Notes under the pieces: model-generated
The model's input: the letters and a program-made list of their open reading frames with translations, nothing else
Told to the model about the DNA's origin: nothing
Databases searched by the model: none
Assembly (NCBI GenBank): GCA_040758525.1
Contig: JBFLVQ010000484.1
Span: forward strand, 1 to 7,332
Direction of reading: 5' to 3'
Source of the DNA: JBFLVQ01 sp040758525
Lineage (GTDB): Bacteria > Acidobacteriota > Blastocatellia > Chloracidobacteriales > JADJPF01
DNA: 7,332 bases
Part shown: piece after piece, positions 5,581 to 7,332 of the stretch
Layout of the letters: each line of letters opens with the position of its first letter
Numbering within the stretch: the stretch's first letter is position 1
Position numbers and translations under genes: made by a program

Positions 5581-5826
5581 ATGATTTACGTAAACCTCAA
5601 AAATAGTGCTGGGATAATAGCTAGTATTGCTAGGTTTGAGCGTGCCTTTTTAGCCACCTGGGATCTACATATTGTTGGCCAGCGAGAGGATAAAATAACT
5701 GATACGATCCAACTTGCCATTGATACTAAGACCCATGATCAAGATGATCTGGTACAGATACTGGTAAGAAAATATTTTGCCGATAAGGTAATAGGATTCC
5801 AATTAGCAATTAATAATAGAGGCTAG
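5581..5826 (+). CDS. Small ORF of unknown function, possibly frameshifted
   Basis: An 81-codon ATG frame with plausible protein composition (for example DDLVQILVRKYFADKVIGFQ) but no recognisable family. There is no Shine-Dalgarno site before the ATG. The frame remains open upstream to 5506 and there encodes a hydrophobic stretch (LIKFLTIILVINPVINIA) without a standard start codon, so the real protein may begin with a membrane helix, or its 5' end may be damaged. At the 3' end another frame stays open past this stop and encodes a C-terminal membrane segment (5807-5974). A +1 shift within 5807-5826 would join them. It is the nearest plus-strand ORF upstream of the TIR gene, about 330 nt away. 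It may be a decayed gene or chance. Confidence 0.35.
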   Translation: MIYVNLKNSAGIIASIARFERAFLATWDLHIVGQREDKITDTIQLAIDTKTHDQDDLVQILVRKYFADKVIGFQLAINNRG

Positions 5827-5860
5827 TATTAGTGAGCAAGTAACCACAAGAAAGGGCTTC

Positions 5861-5974
5861 TTGCTCTCTAATACTCAGTTGCTTAGAAACAGTCTGCGCA
5901 GTAACAAGCAGTTGAAGCTAGTATTGTTGCTATTGTCAGTGCTAATAGTGTTAATCTTACTAAATTGGTCTTGA
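5861..5974 (+). CDS. Possible 37-residue single-helix membrane peptide, or the lost tail of the preceding ORF
   Basis: The frame is open from 5807 to TGA at 5972-5974, immediately followed by TAA. Its only usable start is TTG at 5861, with AAGAAAGGG ending 4 nt before it. The product would have a basic, polar N-terminus and end in an uninterrupted hydrophobic helix (KLVLLLLSVLIVLILLNWS). That is the form of a small membrane peptide or of a tail anchor. Because the preceding 81-codon frame ends inside the open region of this one, a single frameshift could make both part of one tail-anchored protein. The opposite strand of the same bases has its own gene-like signal (5883-5975), and both are unlikely to be real. 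Confidence 0.25.
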   Translation: MLSNTQLLRNSLRSNKQLKLVLLLLSVLIVLILLNWS

Positions 5975-5975
5975 T
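5883..5975 (-). CDS. Possible 30-residue signal-peptide mini-protein with a non-standard start
   Basis: A perfect AGGAGGT lies at 5989-5983 on the minus strand. Exactly 7 nt later an open frame begins with ATC and reads IKTNLVRLTLLALTIATILA, then STACYCADCF, then TAA. This has the shape of a signal peptide (basic Lys/Arg, 15-residue hydrophobic core, small residues) followed by a tiny Cys-rich tail. The obstacle is the start: ATC is an extremely rare initiator, so this may be a gene whose ATG mutated, or a coincidence of the leucine-rich opposite frame. The ribosome-binding match and the spacing are what make it worth listing. Confidence 0.25.
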   Translation of the reverse strand: MKTNLVRLTLLALTIATILASTACYCADCF

Positions 5976-6158
5976 AAATTTTACCTCCTTGCAAAAGGTT
6001 TATTCTGTTAATACCACGCTCTCTTTCGCTATCATTACAGTTATGCGGAAAGGGATTTGAAAAAGGGACATAGATTTAATAATAATTCAAAAAAATAGCG
6101 CTTCAGTCTTCCGTATTGTTACGGCATACAAGCTCACGATTATCGATTATCTTATCTA
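5975..6158. other. Upstream region of the TIR gene
   Basis: Leader of the TIR gene. It contains a promoter-like pair (6057-6085), a perfect hairpin CCGTA/TACGG (6111-6115 with 6120-6124) and two abutting copies of GATTATC (6138-6144 and 6145-6151) that end 8 nt before the first possible start. The tandem copies could bind a regulator and also contain the palindrome ATCGAT. A short CCTT/AAGG stem near 5987-5998 overlaps the minus-strand AGGAGGT. Confidence 0.45.
6057..6085 (+). promoter_or_regulatory. Candidate promoter of the TIR gene
   Basis: TTGAAA (6057-6062, 4 of 6 consensus bases) is followed after 17 nt by TAATAA (6080-6085, 3 of 6). Transcription would start near 6092, giving a leader of about 70-85 nt that includes the CCGTA hairpin and the GATTATC repeats. 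A weak call. Confidence 0.25.
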
Positions 6159-7169
6159 GTGGAAAGGGTTGAGAGCGTGCAACAAGCAGATCGGTTAAAA
6201 TTAATGCAACAGCTCAATAGCCTGGCTGTTCAGCAATTCAATAATCTTGTCTTTATCCTCAGAGTTCCTACTAGTATAATGCCACCCCCCACTGCCCCAC
6301 CTGGGGATCGCAGTTTTGCGCTATTACAATGGGCAGAAGGTACTGGCGGATGTGGATTGACTAATGTGATCGCAGCAGTCAGAGAGATTATCCAAGCTTA
6401 TCAGGTGAATACTAAACTACCAGTCCAATCAGAAACTCAGTCGATAGTTGAAAAGCGTAAGCAAGATCTACAAAGGTTGCTTAAAGATGATTACGACCTG
6501 CTGAGGAGATTAGAGGAGAGATACCGTGTTGAAGATGACGAGAAACGCAAAGCCAAGCTTGAACGCGATATCGCAGAAGAGAAAGAGCTAATCGCTGCGC
6601 ATAATCGTGAACTAGCTGAAATACAACAAGTAGATAATAGTCTAACTGCTCAGCAAGTAAGCCCCGAATACCTAAATAAATCTAGATCTATTGTTAGCCT
6701 TGGCAGTGATAGTACTGTTTGGGACTTTTTCATTGCGCACACAGGTAAGGATACGGATGTTGCCGAGCATCTATATGATCTACTTACGCCACACTGCCGG
6801 GTATTTCTTGATAAACGCTGCTTAAAGCTGGGTGATGATTGGGATATTGAGCTAACCAGAGCACAGCGTGCCTCTCGCATTACAATCGTATTGGTATCAT
6901 CGAAAACCGAACAGGCTTACTACCAGCGAGAAGAGATAGCGGCTGCTATTGATATGGCTCGTGAAGAGCAGAGCCAACACTCAACACGTCATCGTGTTGT
7001 GCCTATTTACTTGGATGGTCAGCCTACTCAGGGCAGCACTATTCCCTACGGCCTACGTCTTAAGCATGGACTAGATCTAATGGCGATAGAGGTAGGGGGA
7101 ATAGCTGGGGCCGCCGCCCAGCTATTGGAACTGCTTAGACAACTGCGCAGTATTGATGATAAAAGATAA
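6159..7169 (+). CDS. Effector-associated domain (EAD)-coiled coil-TIR protein, probable immune effector
   Basis: A 336-residue three-part protein. Residues 17-78 match the adaptor domains termed EADs, death-domain-like modules that recruit effectors in bacterial conflict systems; the hallmark is PPTAPPGDRSFALLQWAEG followed by TGGCGL. Residues 95-157 are highly charged and heptad-like (DLLRRLEERY, KLERDIAEEKELI), a long coiled coil. Residues 187-325 are a TIR domain: WDFFIAHTGKD at strand A, FLDKRCLKLGDDWDIEL at the BB-loop region, ITIVLVSS at strand D, YYQREEI with Glu259 as the likely NADase glutamate, and VVPIYLDG followed by IPYGLRLKHGLDL. TIR effectors of this sort usually cleave NAD+ on activation, causing abortive infection; activity here is inferred. 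Starts: GTG 6159 gives the longest frame but has no ribosome-binding site; GTG 6177 has GGAAAGGG 8 nt upstream and keeps all domains. No transmembrane segment is seen. Confidence 0.9.
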   Translation: MERVESVQQADRLKLMQQLNSLAVQQFNNLVFILRVPTSIMPPPTAPPGDRSFALLQWAEGTGGCGLTNVIAAVREIIQAYQVNTKLPVQSETQSIVEKRKQDLQRLLKDDYDLLRRLEERYRVEDDEKRKAKLERDIAEEKELIAAHNRELAEIQQVDNSLTAQQVSPEYLNKSRSIVSLGSDSTVWDFFIAHTGKDTDVAEHLYDLLTPHCRVFLDKRCLKLGDDWDIELTRAQRASRITIVLVSSKTEQAYYQREEIAAAIDMAREEQSQHSTRHRVVPIYLDGQPTQGSTIPYGLRLKHGLDLMAIEVGGIAGAAAQLLELLRQLRSIDDKR

Positions 7170-7189
7170 GCTAATACGCTGCTGATCGG

Positions 7190-7332
7190 CTATTTTCTCA
7201 GTATCGCGATAAGATTGCTTTTACGAGAATAAACGACATTACTGATCTGCCATTGATCAACATTTTTGATCAATAGGAGTTTAAGTCCGGTCTTATCTTG
7301 ACCAATAGAGAAGGAGACATCTACTGTTGCCT
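7190..7332 (-). CDS. C-terminal part of an unidentified protein; 5' partial
   Basis: The minus strand is open from the window edge to TAG at 7192-7190. It gives 46 complete codons that begin ATVDVSFSIGQDKTGLKLLL and continue IKNVDQWQISNVVYSRKSNL before ending IAILRK. The pattern of a beta strand, a charged turn, a second strand, a Trp-Gln-Ile-Ser-Asn-Val strand and a short terminal helix resembles the end of DUF3828-type or NTF2-like exported proteins, but too little is present to assign one. The gene converges on the TIR gene with only 20 bp between the stops and no clear terminator there. The 9-bp inverted repeat ATTGATCAA/TTGATCAAT (7252-7274) lies inside this coding sequence. Confidence 0.7.
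   Translation of the reverse strand, partial: ATVDVSFSIGQDKTGLKLLLIKNVDQWQISNVVYSRKSNLIAILRK

Noticed and set aside
6650..6880. 76-codon minus-strand frame.
   Set aside because: It is antisense to the TIR domain coding region.
7252..7274. Perfect 9-bp inverted repeat ATTGATCAA/TTGATCAAT with a 5-nt spacer, resembling an operator or terminator.
   Set aside because: It lies inside the coding sequence of the partial minus-strand gene (residues LLIKNVDQW) and is not followed by a T-run in either direction.

Overview
The window is bacterial, AT-rich (roughly 40% GC by eye) chromosomal DNA of accessory character. It holds the end of a non-ribosomal peptide synthetase (NRPS), an exported peroxiredoxin and an effector-associated-domain/TIR protein of the kind used in bacterial conflict systems. 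That mix is typical of large-genome, often multicellular or soil-dwelling lineages such as Cyanobacteria, Acidobacteriota (Blastocatellia) or Chloroflexota. I cannot choose among them from the sequence alone. Exported proteins and good Shine-Dalgarno sites are present; there is no rRNA, recognisable tRNA, CRISPR array or transposase.

Layout. Bases 1-1381 (+) are the last part of an NRPS: adenylation-domain tail, carrier protein, then a chain-releasing thioesterase, so the assembly line ends here. Bases 1382-1682 lack a confident gene. They hold a 79-nt stretch without a single C and a gene-like minus-strand reading frame that lacks a start. A secreted protein of unknown function follows (1683-2300, +), closed by a hairpin terminator that spans its own stop codon and the stop codon of the convergent gene. 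A tight three-gene minus-strand operon runs from 4326 to 2336: an isopenicillin-N-synthase-like 2-oxoglutarate/Fe(II) oxygenase, a zinc-ribbon four-helix membrane protein, and a SnoaL/NTF2-like protein. Upstream of it lies a hairpin-rich non-coding stretch (4327-4635), then an exported PrxQ/BCP peroxiredoxin (5178-4636, -).

Bases 5179-6158 are mostly non-coding or hold only small ORFs, and are the least explained part. They contain a 78-bp element that folds as a three-way junction, a candidate promoter, an 81-codon ORF followed in another frame by a membrane-anchor-like segment, and on the opposite strand a signal-peptide-like mini-ORF behind a perfect AGGAGGT site. Next comes the EAD-coiled-coil-TIR protein (6159-7169, +), a probable NAD-consuming immune effector. 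The window closes with the 3' end of a convergent minus-strand gene (7332-7190).

Functional links. The NRPS and the oxygenase could in principle belong to one natural-product locus, since this oxygenase family often tailors such products. They lie on opposite strands with unrelated genes between them, so the link is weak. The TIR gene has no recognisable sensor partner inside the window; only the unknown small ORFs upstream are candidates.
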